From: Corynebacterium tuscaniense
GTDB lineage: Bacteria; Actinomycetota; Actinomycetes; Mycobacteriales; Mycobacteriaceae
Direction: 5' to 3'
NCBI RefSeq assembly: GCF_008693065.1
Contig: NZ_VXKH01000008.1
Coordinates: 1-52,623, forward strand
DNA length: 52,623 nt
Shown here piece after piece: positions 17,260-25,018 of the stretch. Under the pieces are notes generated by a model, which was given only the letters and a program-made list of their open reading frames with translations, did not search any database and was not told the DNA's origin. How positions within the stretch are numbered: the stretch's first letter is position 1; every line of letters starts with the position of its first letter. The translations under genes were made by a program, and so were the position numbers.

Positions 17260-18165
17260 GTGTCACGCGAACGTAACCAAACCCGATTGACCCGGCAGGG
17301 TGTCACCGCTTTTCTTGCCTTGCCGGCGGCCCCGGTCCTGATGGTGCTCATTGGGTCGCTCGGTACGCAGGCCGCGGCTGTGATTGTCACGGACATGCTG
17401 GCCACTGTCGGCGCGCCGGGTGTATCCGGCCTGCGCATGGCAGCTGCCGCGGTGATCATGGTGGCGCTGTTCCGGCCGAAGCTGACCGGCATGACACGGG
17501 CCCGCGCTATCAACATCGTGGTGTACGGCGTGGCCATGGGCATGATGAGCATGATGGTCTACGCCGCCATCGCGCGCCTCCCGCAAGGTGTTGCCGTGAC
17601 CATCGACTTCCTTGGCCCCTGCGTCGTCTCCTTCCTTGGGTTGACCATGTGGCGCTCGCGCCTATGGGCCGTGGTCGCATTCATCGGTGTCGCCCTCATC
17701 GCGCAACCCTCCAATGACCTGGACATCGTCGGCATCGGCTTCGCCGCACTCGGCGCCGTGTTCTTCGGTGCCTACACACTCTTCGCCGCGCGCATGGGCA
17801 GCACCGACGGTGGTGGTATGCCGGATCTCGCCTTGTCGGTGGTCGTCGCCGCGCTTATTCTCATGCCGTTCTCCGTGCCTGCCGTTCCGCTTCTTAGCGG
17901 GCCTATGTGGATCACCATCATCATCTCCGGTTTCATCGGCGCCGTCATCCCTTATGTCATGGATACGATCGCGGCGGGGATTGTGTCGGCGGCGGTCGTC
18001 GGCACGCTTTTTGCCCTTGACCCTGTGATCGGCGCGATTCTGGGCTGGGCCTTCTCCGGCGACGAGCTGACCTGGTCCATGGTGGCGGGCATCGTGATGA
18101 TCGCGGTCGCTGGCGCGATCATCACGTGGCGTGGGGCCCAGGAGTCGCCGGATATTGGGGAGTAA
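17260..18165 (+). CDS. EamA family transporter (RhtA-like exporter)
   Basis: A 301-residue inner-membrane protein with about ten membrane segments in two EamA halves. The first half contains PGVSGLRMAAAAVIM and ARLPQGVAVTIDFLGPC; the second half PYVMDTIAAGIVSAAVVGTL and FALDPVIGAILGWAFSGDEL. This arrangement is close to the RhtA threonine/homoserine exporter branch of the drug/metabolite transporter superfamily, so efflux of an amino acid or related metabolite is likely. The GTG at 17260 is used; it gives a short basic N-terminus before the first membrane segment. It sits between two NTPase/winged-helix genes and diverges from the first of them by 115 bases. Confidence 0.85.
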   Translation: MSRERNQTRLTRQGVTAFLALPAAPVLMVLIGSLGTQAAAVIVTDMLATVGAPGVSGLRMAAAAVIMVALFRPKLTGMTRARAINIVVYGVAMGMMSMMVYAAIARLPQGVAVTIDFLGPCVVSFLGLTMWRSRLWAVVAFIGVALIAQPSNDLDIVGIGFAALGAVFFGAYTLFAARMGSTDGGGMPDLALSVVVAALILMPFSVPAVPLLSGPMWITIIISGFIGAVIPYVMDTIAAGIVSAAVVGTLFALDPVIGAILGWAFSGDELTWSMVAGIVMIAVAGAIITWRGAQESPDIGE

Positions 18166-18195
18166 TAAACAACTCCAAAAAACTAGAAACAACTA
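18166..18195 (+). repeat. three 10-bp AAACAACT-type repeats (left array)
   Basis: Units TAAACAACTC (18166), CAAAAAACTA (18176) and GAAACAACTA (18186) have an exact 10-base period. They lead directly into the left copy of the long direct repeat; the right copy has five such units at the corresponding place. Confidence 0.8.
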
Positions 18196-18290
18196 TGTCT
18201 GCCTGCGTAAACGTGCTTCTTACAGCGTGTTTTTCGGAGAGTTGTTTGCCTAGTTGTTTCAGAGTTGTTTTAAACAACTCATGAACAACT
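18186..18290 (+). repeat. ~105-bp direct repeat, left copy
   Basis: This stretch reappears at 20081-20185 with about five mismatches. It contains AGTTGTTT boxes starting at 18240, 18252 and 18263 and opposing AAACAACT-type boxes at 18187, 18272 and 18283, spaced about one helical turn (11-12 bases). The centre GAGTTGTTTTAAACAACTC (18262-18280) is a perfect 19-base inverted repeat. The boxes end just before an extended -10 for the following gene. Confidence 0.9.
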
Positions 18291-18292
18291 CT

Positions 18293-18301
18293 TGCTAAAC
18301 T
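18293..18301 (+). promoter_or_regulatory. extended -10 promoter of the AlbA_2 gene
   Basis: TGCTAAACT fits the extended -10 pattern TGNTANNNT and ends 6 bases before the ATG at 18308, so the transcript is probably leaderless. The expected -35 zone falls inside the 19-base palindrome, so a protein bound to the boxes would directly control RNA polymerase. Confidence 0.55.
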
Positions 18302-18307
18302 AGGTGC

Positions 18308-20020
18308 ATGCTGGATGCAGGTTTTGAGATTGTGGAGGAAGCGCTATCGGCGATTGAGGCTGGCGATAGCGCTGGCAATTGGGAGTCCCAAGTGCTGGAT
18401 TTCAAGGAAGACCCCGCTGTCCATCCGAAGAACAAGAACCCTGATGCGAGGTTGGTTGAATTTCTTGTTGATGAGGTCATCTGTTTCTCGAATGCGGACG
18501 GTGGCGTTGCTTACATCGTCCTTGGCGTCAATGATAAGGAGGCGGGACCTTCTGCATTCACTGGAACTGACCGCCCTTGTGAGTGGTTGGTGGAGAAGAT
18601 CTACAGCAACACTCAACCGCATATCCAGGTTGAGGCCTTTGCGATTCAACGGTGCGATGCCCGCCTAGTGGTCTTACGCATTCCTCGTGGGATGGCTTTG
18701 TATCAGCGTCCTAAAGGTCAGGCAAGCAAGCGTGTTGGCAAGAGCTGCGTCCCCTTGACTGAAGACGAGCGCCGCGGCATCCACTTGTCTCGCTCTAATC
18801 CGGATCTCAGCGCCGGAAAGTCGTGGCGTGGGCCCGAAGACCTCAACGTGCAAGCTATTGAGCGAGCAAAGGCTCTGCTTGCTAACAGGAAAAGTGCGCT
18901 CGGTGACACATCGCCTGTTCCGCAGACGGGCCTCGAGCTCTGCAGTGAGTTAGGCTTGCTCACTTCCGATGGCGCTCTGACTTTCGCGGCAGAAATATTG
19001 TTCATGCAGCCGTTGCACAACCGGACAGTGGTGCGCCATTTGCTTCGCGAGGTGCCTAGTGGTGACCCCAAAGTCACCGAGATTTCCGCACCGTTGATTA
19101 CCGCTTCAGAGCAGGTACGTGCGCTTATCAAGGCCAATACGACGCAAGAGATTGCTCGTGTTCAGCTCCCGAACGGGCAGGAATTCCCAATTCCAGCATT
19201 CCCTGCCACCGCCGTCGATGAGATTGTGTCCAATGCTTTCGCGCACCGTGATTGGGGAGCGACCACCTCTATCGTCGTTGATCAGTCGCCTACCAGCTTG
19301 ACGGTGTGGTCCCCCGGTGGTCTCCCCGTCGGCGTGGCTGAAGAGAAGATCCTGACTACCCAATCCATTCCGCGCAATCCGGTCCTCATGGCGGCGTTGC
19401 GACAGTTGGGGCTTGCGGAAGAATCTTCGCGTGGTTTTGACCGCATGTGGGTTTCCATGCTTTCTAGTGGCAGGCAAGCCCCAAGCCTGAATGCCAACGG
19501 GCCGTTCGTTGAAGTCACTTTGCCTTCGGGAAGTGTGGATTCAGGTTTCATCAGAGCGTTGTACCTGCTGCGTATTGAATTCGGCGAGTCCATTTTTGAC
19601 GGCGCTAATGGCCTCCTGGTCACACGGCATTTAGCCAACAATCAGATCCTCATGACATCTACTGCCGCCAGGTTGATGCAGGTCTCGGACGCGCAGGCCC
19701 AGGAAACCTTGGCGTGGTACTCGAGCCAGGGCTTTCTGGAGCAGTTGCGGGATGCGCCGGAGTGGATCCTCTCCGCACGAGCCCGCGCTGCTTTTGATGG
19801 GGAAGCGCCTTCGGTGGTCAGTGCCGTCACCACTGAGGATTGGGTCCTCGCCCAACTCCGCGAAGGGAAGTCCTTGAATGCACGCGAGGTCGCTGATGAG
19901 TTGGGCGTTGAGCGGGAGGCAGTGAGCAGACTTCTCCGTCATCTGCGCGACGTAGGCAAAGCGAAGATCGCTGGCGATAGTCCAACGCGCGGCCCAAGCG
20001 TCCGATGGGTGTCCGCCTAG
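18308..20020 (+). CDS. AlbA_2 (Schlafen-type) DNA-binding / HATPase_c_4 regulator with C-terminal winged helix
   Basis: A 570-residue soluble protein. Residues 25-155 form an AlbA_2/Schlafen-type domain (LDFKEDP near residue 30; VICFSNADGGVAYIVLGVND). A middle region resembles the RecG-like regulator family, with a GHKL-type HATPase_c_4 domain around 295-395: EIVSNAFAHRDW (305-316), VWSPGGLPVG, and NPVLMAALRQLGLAEESSRG. The C-terminal ~60 residues look like a winged helix (SLNAREVADELGVEREAVSR). The family is described as ATP-binding transcriptional regulators or defence-associated proteins; the actual role is unknown. No ribosome site. It is enclosed by ~105-bp direct repeats full of phased boxes, so autoregulation by those boxes is likely. 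Single-gene unit. Confidence 0.8.
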   Translation: MLDAGFEIVEEALSAIEAGDSAGNWESQVLDFKEDPAVHPKNKNPDARLVEFLVDEVICFSNADGGVAYIVLGVNDKEAGPSAFTGTDRPCEWLVEKIYSNTQPHIQVEAFAIQRCDARLVVLRIPRGMALYQRPKGQASKRVGKSCVPLTEDERRGIHLSRSNPDLSAGKSWRGPEDLNVQAIERAKALLANRKSALGDTSPVPQTGLELCSELGLLTSDGALTFAAEILFMQPLHNRTVVRHLLREVPSGDPKVTEISAPLITASEQVRALIKANTTQEIARVQLPNGQEFPIPAFPATAVDEIVSNAFAHRDWGATTSIVVDQSPTSLTVWSPGGLPVGVAEEKILTTQSIPRNPVLMAALRQLGLAEESSRGFDRMWVSMLSSGRQAPSLNANGPFVEVTLPSGSVDSGFIRALYLLRIEFGESIFDGANGLLVTRHLANNQILMTSTAARLMQVSDAQAQETLAWYSSQGFLEQLRDAPEWILSARARAAFDGEAPSVVSAVTTEDWVLAQLREGKSLNAREVADELGVEREAVSRLLRHLRDVGKAKIAGDSPTRGPSVRWVSA

Positions 20021-20040
20021 TTCGGATTCCGCGCCCCTCG

Positions 20041-20090
20041 CAAACAACTCCAAACAACTCCAAACAACTCGAAACAACTCGAAACAACTA
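20041..20090 (+). repeat. five tandem 10-bp CAAACAACTC units (right array)
   Basis: CAAACAACTC occurs three times, then GAAACAACTC and GAAACAACTA, with an exact 10-base period and no gaps. It is the expanded counterpart of the three units at the left copy and begins 20 bases after the AlbA_2 gene stop. Confidence 0.9.
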
Positions 20091-20185
20091 TGTCTGCCTG
20101 CGTAAACGTGCTTCTTACAGCGTGTTTTTCGGGGAGTTGTTTGCCTAGTTGTTTCAGAGTTGTTTGAAACAACTCCCGGACAACT
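20081..20185 (+). repeat. ~105-bp direct repeat, right copy
   Basis: Near-identical to 18186-18290 at an offset of 1895 bases. It keeps the phased AGTTGTTT boxes and the palindrome (GAGTTGTTTGAAACAACTC, 20157-20175). Unlike the left copy, it is not followed by a -10-like element or a gene, so it probably drives nothing. Recombination between the copies would delete the AlbA_2 gene. Confidence 0.9.
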
Positions 20186-20493
20186 TGCACGCTTTAGCCA
20201 CTTACGGGCACGAACGTTGCCACCAGGTAGCGGTTGATGTCGCATACGAAGCCCGTGAGCTTGGCCACCAGCATGTCCGATGCTGGGGATCCGGCCTTCC
20301 GCCGCGGGCGCAGCAGAGCGCGCCCAAGGAAACGTAGCCATGTAGCCTCTCTAACTCGAGTGAACAGAATTGGCTTCGGTGGCGTTAGCTGGTTTTACGC
20401 GATTCCCAAACGCCAAGCAGTTGCCTTTCAAAACGCAAAGTGAAACCGTTTCAAAGCGCAAAACGTCCAGGTAGGAGCATGTGATTCTGGTGG
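20186..20493. other. intergenic region downstream of the AlbA_2 cassette
   Basis: No convincing gene. On the minus strand, an open stretch ending at the TAA at 20194-20196 could encode a short relic (M-L-V-A-K-L-T-G-F-V-C-D-I-N-R-Y), but nothing identifies it. At 20426-20462 a 14-base repeat, TTTCAAARCGCAAA, occurs twice, 23 bases apart. Between the copies, TGAAACCGTTTCA (20441-20453) is a LacI-operator-like palindrome. These lie beyond the 3' end of the GT87 gene and may form its terminator region. Confidence 0.4.
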
Positions 20494-21765
20494 CTAAAAG
20501 TCCCCGGCAACAGTGCGGGATGCTGGTGCTTCGACTTGCTGCTCTTCTGCCGGCCGATTGGCCAGCGCCCAGGCAGCCACCGCAACCGGCAGCGCGATGA
20601 ACATGAACGACGGAATGTAGGCCAACGTGACGCCCAGCGTCACGTTGTCGGTTTCCGGCCAGGTCCAGTTGGCGTACATGAAAAGCAGGATCAGGGTGGT
20701 GACCGGCCAGCGCACCGGGGATTGGCGCCCGGCGATGGTGAGCACGAGAGGGATGAGCCAGATTGAGTAGTAGTTTTGCAGCAGTCCGCTGGCCATGAAG
20801 CCGCCGGCAAAGCACACGCCCGTGGCCACAAAGGTGAACAGAACTGGGTCTGTTTCTTTCCACTGCCACATCAGGGCGACCGCACCGAGTGATGCGACGA
20901 TGACGAAAAGTGTCAGCACAGTAACTACTGCATTCGGCCATTCGAGGATGATTCCGAGTCCGCTGACTGAACCGTTGAATCGCGGCCGGGGTTCGCTGAG
21001 ATAAGGGACCAGGTTGGTGAAGAACAGCTCTGGTTCCGCGATGGTGAACCACCCGAAGGCGAACAGTGCTGCGGCGACGAGCGTCGCGATAACCACCACG
21101 GCCACCTGCCAATAGGCAAGGGAGACGATGAACAGCACCGCGAACTGGGGCTTGATGGACAGTGCCACGCCGGCGAGAGCGCCCGCTACCCATGCTTCTG
21201 GCCGTGTGAAGTGATTGCGCCAGCCGACCTTTAGCGCCCGTAGGCGGAGGGAGAACCAGATGAATAGCACCTGCAACAGCAGCATGAAGCCGTTGATATT
21301 GGTCAGTGCCAACGTTGTGCGGACTGGTTCCGGTGTGATGAAGAAGAAGCTCACCGCGAGCGGGAAGACAATGTGGAACCAGCGTGGGCGAACCATGTGC
21401 GCGGCCACAGCGATGGCAGCGATGATGCACAGTGCGCCAAGAGCAGCCATGACCGCGCGCGCCACTTCTTGTGAACCGAAGACTGCAACCGGGGCGATCA
21501 GCACAGTGCCCGCAGGGGTGTACAGGTAGTGAGGCATATCGACGGTGTAATCCGAATTAAAAACTGGCTCGCCGGAAACATAGTTATTGGCTGCGGTCCA
21601 GATCGGAATGAAGTCCGTGCCCGAATTCATCTGGGGGAACACTATGGCCGAACGGAGAAGGATGAAGGCCATCACCGTGTACAGCAGGGGAACCGCCACG
21701 CGAAAGACTTCTGATACCGCCGGGGTGCGGGCGGGGGTGGGGGACTGTGGGGCGTCGATAAGCAC
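20494..21765 (-). CDS. glycosyltransferase family 87 (DUF2029) membrane mannosyl/arabinosyltransferase-like protein
   Basis: About 423 residues with roughly ten membrane segments, of the GT-C fold. Typical features are the first extracytoplasmic loop with FIPIWTAANNYVSGEPVF, followed by YLYTPAGTVLIAPVA, and the later PQFAVLF and GLLQNYYSIWLIPLVL segments. GT87 enzymes use polyprenyl-phosphate sugars to extend lipomannan or arabinan outside the membrane, fitting a wall-assembly locus; the exact sugar and acceptor are unknown. The frame is open to 21879, but codons before GTG 21765 look non-coding and overlap GTTAAC-type repeats, so 21765 is preferred. An ATG at 21834 is the alternative. No clear ribosome site supports either. 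Confidence 0.78.
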   Translation of the reverse strand: MLIDAPQSPTPARTPAVSEVFRVAVPLLYTVMAFILLRSAIVFPQMNSGTDFIPIWTAANNYVSGEPVFNSDYTVDMPHYLYTPAGTVLIAPVAVFGSQEVARAVMAALGALCIIAAIAVAAHMVRPRWFHIVFPLAVSFFFITPEPVRTTLALTNINGFMLLLQVLFIWFSLRLRALKVGWRNHFTRPEAWVAGALAGVALSIKPQFAVLFIVSLAYWQVAVVVIATLVAAALFAFGWFTIAEPELFFTNLVPYLSEPRPRFNGSVSGLGIILEWPNAVVTVLTLFVIVASLGAVALMWQWKETDPVLFTFVATGVCFAGGFMASGLLQNYYSIWLIPLVLTIAGRQSPVRWPVTTLILLFMYANWTWPETDNVTLGVTLAYIPSFMFIALPVAVAAWALANRPAEEQQVEAPASRTVAGDF

Positions 21766-21810
21766 AGCGGGGAGGTTAGCACGACAAAATAGCCTTCCAG
21801 GGCCACCGAG

Positions 21811-21827
21811 GTTAACTAAACGGTTAG
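21811..21827. promoter_or_regulatory. pair of GTTAAC/GTTAGC boxes with 11-bp spacing upstream of the GT87 gene
   Basis: GTTAAC at 21811 and GTTAGC at 21822 repeat with an 11-base period, and a further GTTAGC lies at 21775. The same box and spacing recur before the 77-aa gene at 21985-22012. Direct repeats with an 11-base period are typical of OmpR-family response regulator sites. Confidence 0.4.
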
Positions 21828-21958
21828 CAAACATCACGGGATATGAACTTGAAGGTGAACTGCGCATTAACTTGCGCACGGTGCAAAGCTGAGGCGAATT
21901 ATATTCATGCCATTAATGCAGGTGAATGACCATGGGTCTTAATGGGGTAATTAAATGC

Positions 21959-21986
21959 TTGATGTCCACCAACTATCTGCTAAAGT
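21959..21986 (+). promoter_or_regulatory. sigma-70-type promoter of the 77-aa gene
   Basis: TTGATG (21959-21964) and TAAAGT (21981-21986) are separated by 16 bases and lie in an AT-rich stretch, a good housekeeping promoter. The transcription start would fall near 21993, giving a leader of about 120 bases. Confidence 0.5.
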
Positions 21987-22012
21987 TAACGACAGGTTAA
22001 CAAAGGGCTAAC
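21985..22012 (+). promoter_or_regulatory. three direct GTTAAC-type repeats over the promoter start
   Basis: GTTAAC (21985), GTTAAC (21996) and GCTAAC (22007) follow each other with an exact 11-base period and overlap the -10 and start site, a repressor-like position. The pattern matches tandem sites of OmpR/PhoB-class regulators; MtrA is a candidate in corynebacteria (inference). Confidence 0.45.
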
Positions 22013-22035
22013 GTAAGAGTTCGCCCCGTAGGCCT

Positions 22036-22065
22036 CGTCCGAGGAGGTTCCCCTCCACGGAACGA
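22036..22065 (+). other. structured leader with two small hairpins before the 77-aa gene
   Basis: In the leader, CCTCGTCCGAGG and GGAGGTTCCCCTCC can fold as adjacent hairpins. The second contains an AGGAGG-like sequence and could compete with the true ribosome site AAGGAGG further downstream (22099-22106). Confidence 0.35.
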
Positions 22066-22111
22066 CCACATTCAACTTCATGGCTATCACGTTCAAGGAA
22101 AGGAGGATGCC

Positions 22112-22345
22112 ATGATCGCAATCAATAACATTTCCAAGGACTTGCACGCTCGGTTTGATGGAGTCGTGGGCGTACACGTTGTCGACGCTGTGCTTGAGGC
22201 AGTTCTTGCAGAGCACGTAGAGCGCGCGAAGGTAACCCAGTGGGTTCCGCTTCTCGCTGGCCGCGCAGCTGCAGAAGAGCTTGCCCGCATTGCAGACGGC
22301 ACCCTCGACCCCGCCAAGTACGGCGAGACCCTGATCGCCGCTTAA
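22112..22345 (+). CDS. small three-helix-bundle dimerization-domain protein
   Basis: A 77-residue protein, probably three helices: residues 1-17 (INNISKDLHARFDG), 22-42 (VVDAVLEAVLAEHVERA), and 46-62 (WVPLLAGRAAAEELARIA). It resembles the N-terminal three-helix dimerization domain (phosphatase-like N-terminal domain) found alone or fused to arsenate reductases in Corynebacterium and Mycobacterium. No catalytic motif is present, so it likely acts as a dimerizing adaptor or regulator. A strong AGGAGG site precedes the ATG, and a long structured leader with its own promoter and operator-like repeats lies upstream. A terminator follows, making this a single-gene unit. Confidence 0.75.
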   Translation: MIAINNISKDLHARFDGVVGVHVVDAVLEAVLAEHVERAKVTQWVPLLAGRAAAEELARIADGTLDPAKYGETLIAA

Positions 22346-22377
22346 CTGGCCGCGAACAGTCGAGCCTTTGCCACGAG

Positions 22378-22412
22378 CCCTGGCCTGGATTTCTTATCCG
22401 GGCCAGGGTTTT
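22378..22412 (+). terminator. rho-independent terminator after the 77-aa gene
   Basis: CCCTGGCC (22378-22385) pairs with GGCCAGGG (22401-22408) around a 15-base loop and is followed by TTTT. It separates the small gene from glfT2. Confidence 0.75.
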
Positions 22413-22548
22413 CGCGTTCCGGCTATTCCCCGGCACGTGAGACCGGCCTGCCTAAACTTGCACCCCTGAGAGCCGAAAACCCGTCGGGTGCCTGAACGCA
22501 CTACGCTAAAGACGAAGTTCTGTTGAGAAGTCTGATTAGGCATCGAAA

Positions 22549-24504
22549 GTGAGATCTGTGGAAACAACGACTGCAGTAGATGTACTTCAGCGTGTGCTGA
22601 TGCCAAAGAAGGGCGAACCACACGACGTTCGCATGCTGTACCTCATTGAGGCGGAGCAGAATAAACAGCGTTTGACGTGGTCGGGCCGTACGAGTTTTAA
22701 CATTCTTGCGGGGGAGGAGGTCTCTTTCGAAACATATTTCAATGCTTTCCCAGCGTCGTATTGGCGCCGCTGGTCGCAGTTGGACACCGTGGTGCTAGCC
22801 ATGGATGTCCAGGGAGCGGCGACAATTTCGGTGTACCGCTCCAAGCATGATGGTGTGCGCATCTCGGTCACGAATGTGGAAGCGAAGGATGCGCGGGTGG
22901 AAATCCCGTTGAAGCTGGCCAACTTCGAGGATGGTGGCTGGCTGTGGTTCGACGTGAATGCGGAGTCGGACGCAACGATCACGGACGCTGGCTGGTTCGC
23001 GCCGCATGAGCCGAAGGAGCAGGTGCTGCCGGACGGCAGCACGATCGCGCCGTCGGAGAAGAAGGTCGCGGTGGGTATCCCTACCTTCAACCGTCCGCGT
23101 GATGCTGTCAACGCACTACATGCGCTGGCGGAGGACCCGTTCGTGTTGGAGGCGATTACGGATGTGCTGATGCCGGACCAGGGTAACCAGCACCCGGCGG
23201 ACGAGCCGGACTTCAAGGAGGCCGAAGCCAATCTTGCTGGAAGATTGAAGATCTTCCAGCAAGGAAACCTCGGTGGCTCCGGTGGCTACTCCCGCATCAT
23301 GTATGAGGCCCTCAACCAGACGGACGCGCCGTTCATCCTGTACATGGATGATGATATTGCGATTGAGCCGGATTCGATTCTGCGTGCAGTGCAGGCGGCC
23401 CGTTACGCGAAGAGCCCGATTCTTGTCGGTGGCCAGATGCTGAACTTGCAGGATCGTAGCCAGCTGCGCACGACGGGTGAGACGGTGGACCCGAACATCT
23501 TCATGTTCTCCGCCGCTAAGCATGCGGTCTATGACCATGACTTTGCTAAATACCCGCTCGGTTACGTGGGCACGGAGGAAGAGGACCTCGACCCGCGAAA
23601 GACCACCTCGCGCCCGCTGCACCGCCGCATTGATGTGGATTACAACGGCTGGTGGATGAACCTTTTCCCGCGCGTGGTCGCGGAGAAGATGGGTCTGCCG
23701 TTGCCGCTGTTTATCAAGTGGGACGACAACGAGTACGCGTTGCGCGCCAAGGAAGCAGGTCTTCCCACGGTCACGTGGCCAGGCGTGGCCATCTGGCACA
23801 TGGCCTGGGCCGACAAGGACGATGCCATCGACTGGCAGGCCTACTTCCACATGCGTAACCGCCTCATCGTGGCCAGCATCTATGGTCCGGAGAATCCGGA
23901 GGCGATGCTGAAGAACATGCTGAAGTCCACGCTCAAGCACTACGTGTGCATGGAGTACTCCACCATCGCGATTCAGAATGAGGCGATGAAGGACTTCCTC
24001 GCCGGCCCGGACCAGCTCTTTGACATCCTCGAATCCTCGCTGCCGCGGATTCAGGAGATCCGGAAGGGTTTCCCCGATGCGCAGGTGCTGCCGTCCGCGG
24101 CGGATTTGCCGGCAGCAACAGGCGCGCCGGGTGTGCCCACGAACAAGATGGGTGGGCGTCTGGCCAAGATCAAGAAGATTCCGTGGGCCGCGAAGTCTTT
24201 GCTTCACCTGCGGAAGCCGGAGGATCGTGCGCATTGGGAGGCACCGCAACTTAATCTGACGGCGGAGGAGGCGCGCTGGTACACGCTGGCTCGCGTGGAT
24301 TCCGCGACGGTGTCCACAGCCGGTGGTACGGGCGTGGCCTTCCGCAAGCGTGACAAGGAGTTGGCAAAGACTCTCCTGGATGAGCAGAAGCGTCTGCGCG
24401 CGGAGATCAAGGACCGCTGGGCGGAGCTCAAGCGCACCTACCGTGAGGCGCGACCGGAGCTGACCAGCCACGAGAACTGGAAGAAGATCTTCGATGAGCA
24501 ATAA
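22549..24504 (+). CDS. glfT2: galactofuranosyltransferase GlfT2 (galactan polymerase)
   Basis: A 651-residue GT2-family enzyme that polymerises the galactan of arabinogalactan from UDP-galactofuranose supplied by Glf. Order: an N-terminal beta-barrel-like domain (1-165), the GT-A domain starting at VGIPTFNRP, the metal-binding DDD in YMDDDIAIEPD (Asp267-269), the catalytic WDDNEY (Trp391-Asp393) with IWHMAW (His417), and a helical C-terminal part. Size and motif order equal the mycobacterial enzyme. GTG 22549 is used; GTG at 22558 is an alternative. Its stop overlaps the next gene's start, making glfT2-PAP2-ubiA-aftB one operon. Confidence 0.96.
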   Translation: MRSVETTTAVDVLQRVLMPKKGEPHDVRMLYLIEAEQNKQRLTWSGRTSFNILAGEEVSFETYFNAFPASYWRRWSQLDTVVLAMDVQGAATISVYRSKHDGVRISVTNVEAKDARVEIPLKLANFEDGGWLWFDVNAESDATITDAGWFAPHEPKEQVLPDGSTIAPSEKKVAVGIPTFNRPRDAVNALHALAEDPFVLEAITDVLMPDQGNQHPADEPDFKEAEANLAGRLKIFQQGNLGGSGGYSRIMYEALNQTDAPFILYMDDDIAIEPDSILRAVQAARYAKSPILVGGQMLNLQDRSQLRTTGETVDPNIFMFSAAKHAVYDHDFAKYPLGYVGTEEEDLDPRKTTSRPLHRRIDVDYNGWWMNLFPRVVAEKMGLPLPLFIKWDDNEYALRAKEAGLPTVTWPGVAIWHMAWADKDDAIDWQAYFHMRNRLIVASIYGPENPEAMLKNMLKSTLKHYVCMEYSTIAIQNEAMKDFLAGPDQLFDILESSLPRIQEIRKGFPDAQVLPSAADLPAATGAPGVPTNKMGGRLAKIKKIPWAAKSLLHLRKPEDRAHWEAPQLNLTAEEARWYTLARVDSATVSTAGGTGVAFRKRDKELAKTLLDEQKRLRAEIKDRWAELKRTYREARPELTSHENWKKIFDEQ

Positions 24505-25018
24505 CAACTCTTTGACTGCTTTTGAAGTGAGCGGTTTACGCGAACTTCAAAAGCTGCTTTTCGACGCACCCGGGGTCCTCCCCACCGCCCGCGGCCTCAG
24601 CCATTTCGGCGAACATGCGCTTGGGTGGCTGGGCATTTCGGCGGCAGGTGCGGCTCTGGATGAAAAGCGTCGACGGAAGTGGCTGGCCATGGGTGCTGGT
24701 GCTTTCACAGCGCACGCGGCATCCGTGGTGATCAAGCGCATTGTTCGGCGCCGTCGCCCACATGATCCCAGGATCAAAGTGGGTGTGGGTACGCCGTCGA
24801 GGTTGAGTTTTCCGAGTTCGCACGCGACGTCGACAAGCGCTGCGATGGTGCACCTTGCAGACATCACTGGCTCGAAACTGCCGTATGCGGGGATTCCCAT
24901 TATGATGGCATCCCGAATGGTTCTGGGCGTGCACTATCCCACGGACACTCTGGCGGGCGCGCTGCTGGGGGCGGGGGTGGCGCGAGCCGCGATTGAGATT
25001 GAGAGGCAGACAGCATGA
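24494..25018 (+). CDS. PAP2-superfamily phosphatase (decaprenyl-phosphoryl-phosphoribose phosphatase-like)
   Basis: A 174-residue membrane protein with the three PAP2/acid phosphatase motifs: KRIVRRRRPHD (motif 1), PSSHATSTS (motif 2) and HYPTDTLAGALLG (motif 3). It is encoded between glfT2 and ubiA with overlaps at both ends (11 and 4 bases). In mycobacteria the gene at the same place (Rv3807c) is proposed to remove the 5-phosphate from decaprenyl-phosphoryl-phosphoribose on the way to the arabinan donor; the same role here is inferred from synteny and motif. Confidence 0.9.
   Translation: MSNNNSLTAFEVSGLRELQKLLFDAPGVLPTARGLSHFGEHALGWLGISAAGAALDEKRRRKWLAMGAGAFTAHAASVVIKRIVRRRRPHDPRIKVGVGTPSRLSFPSSHATSTSAAMVHLADITGSKLPYAGIPIMMASRMVLGVHYPTDTLAGALLGAGVARAAIEIERQTA

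Noticed and set aside
19631..20341. Minus-strand 236-codon frame through the right repeat
   Set aside because: It overlaps the end of the AlbA_2 gene and translates the repeated boxes into a repetitive Cys/Leu/Phe string; not a real protein.
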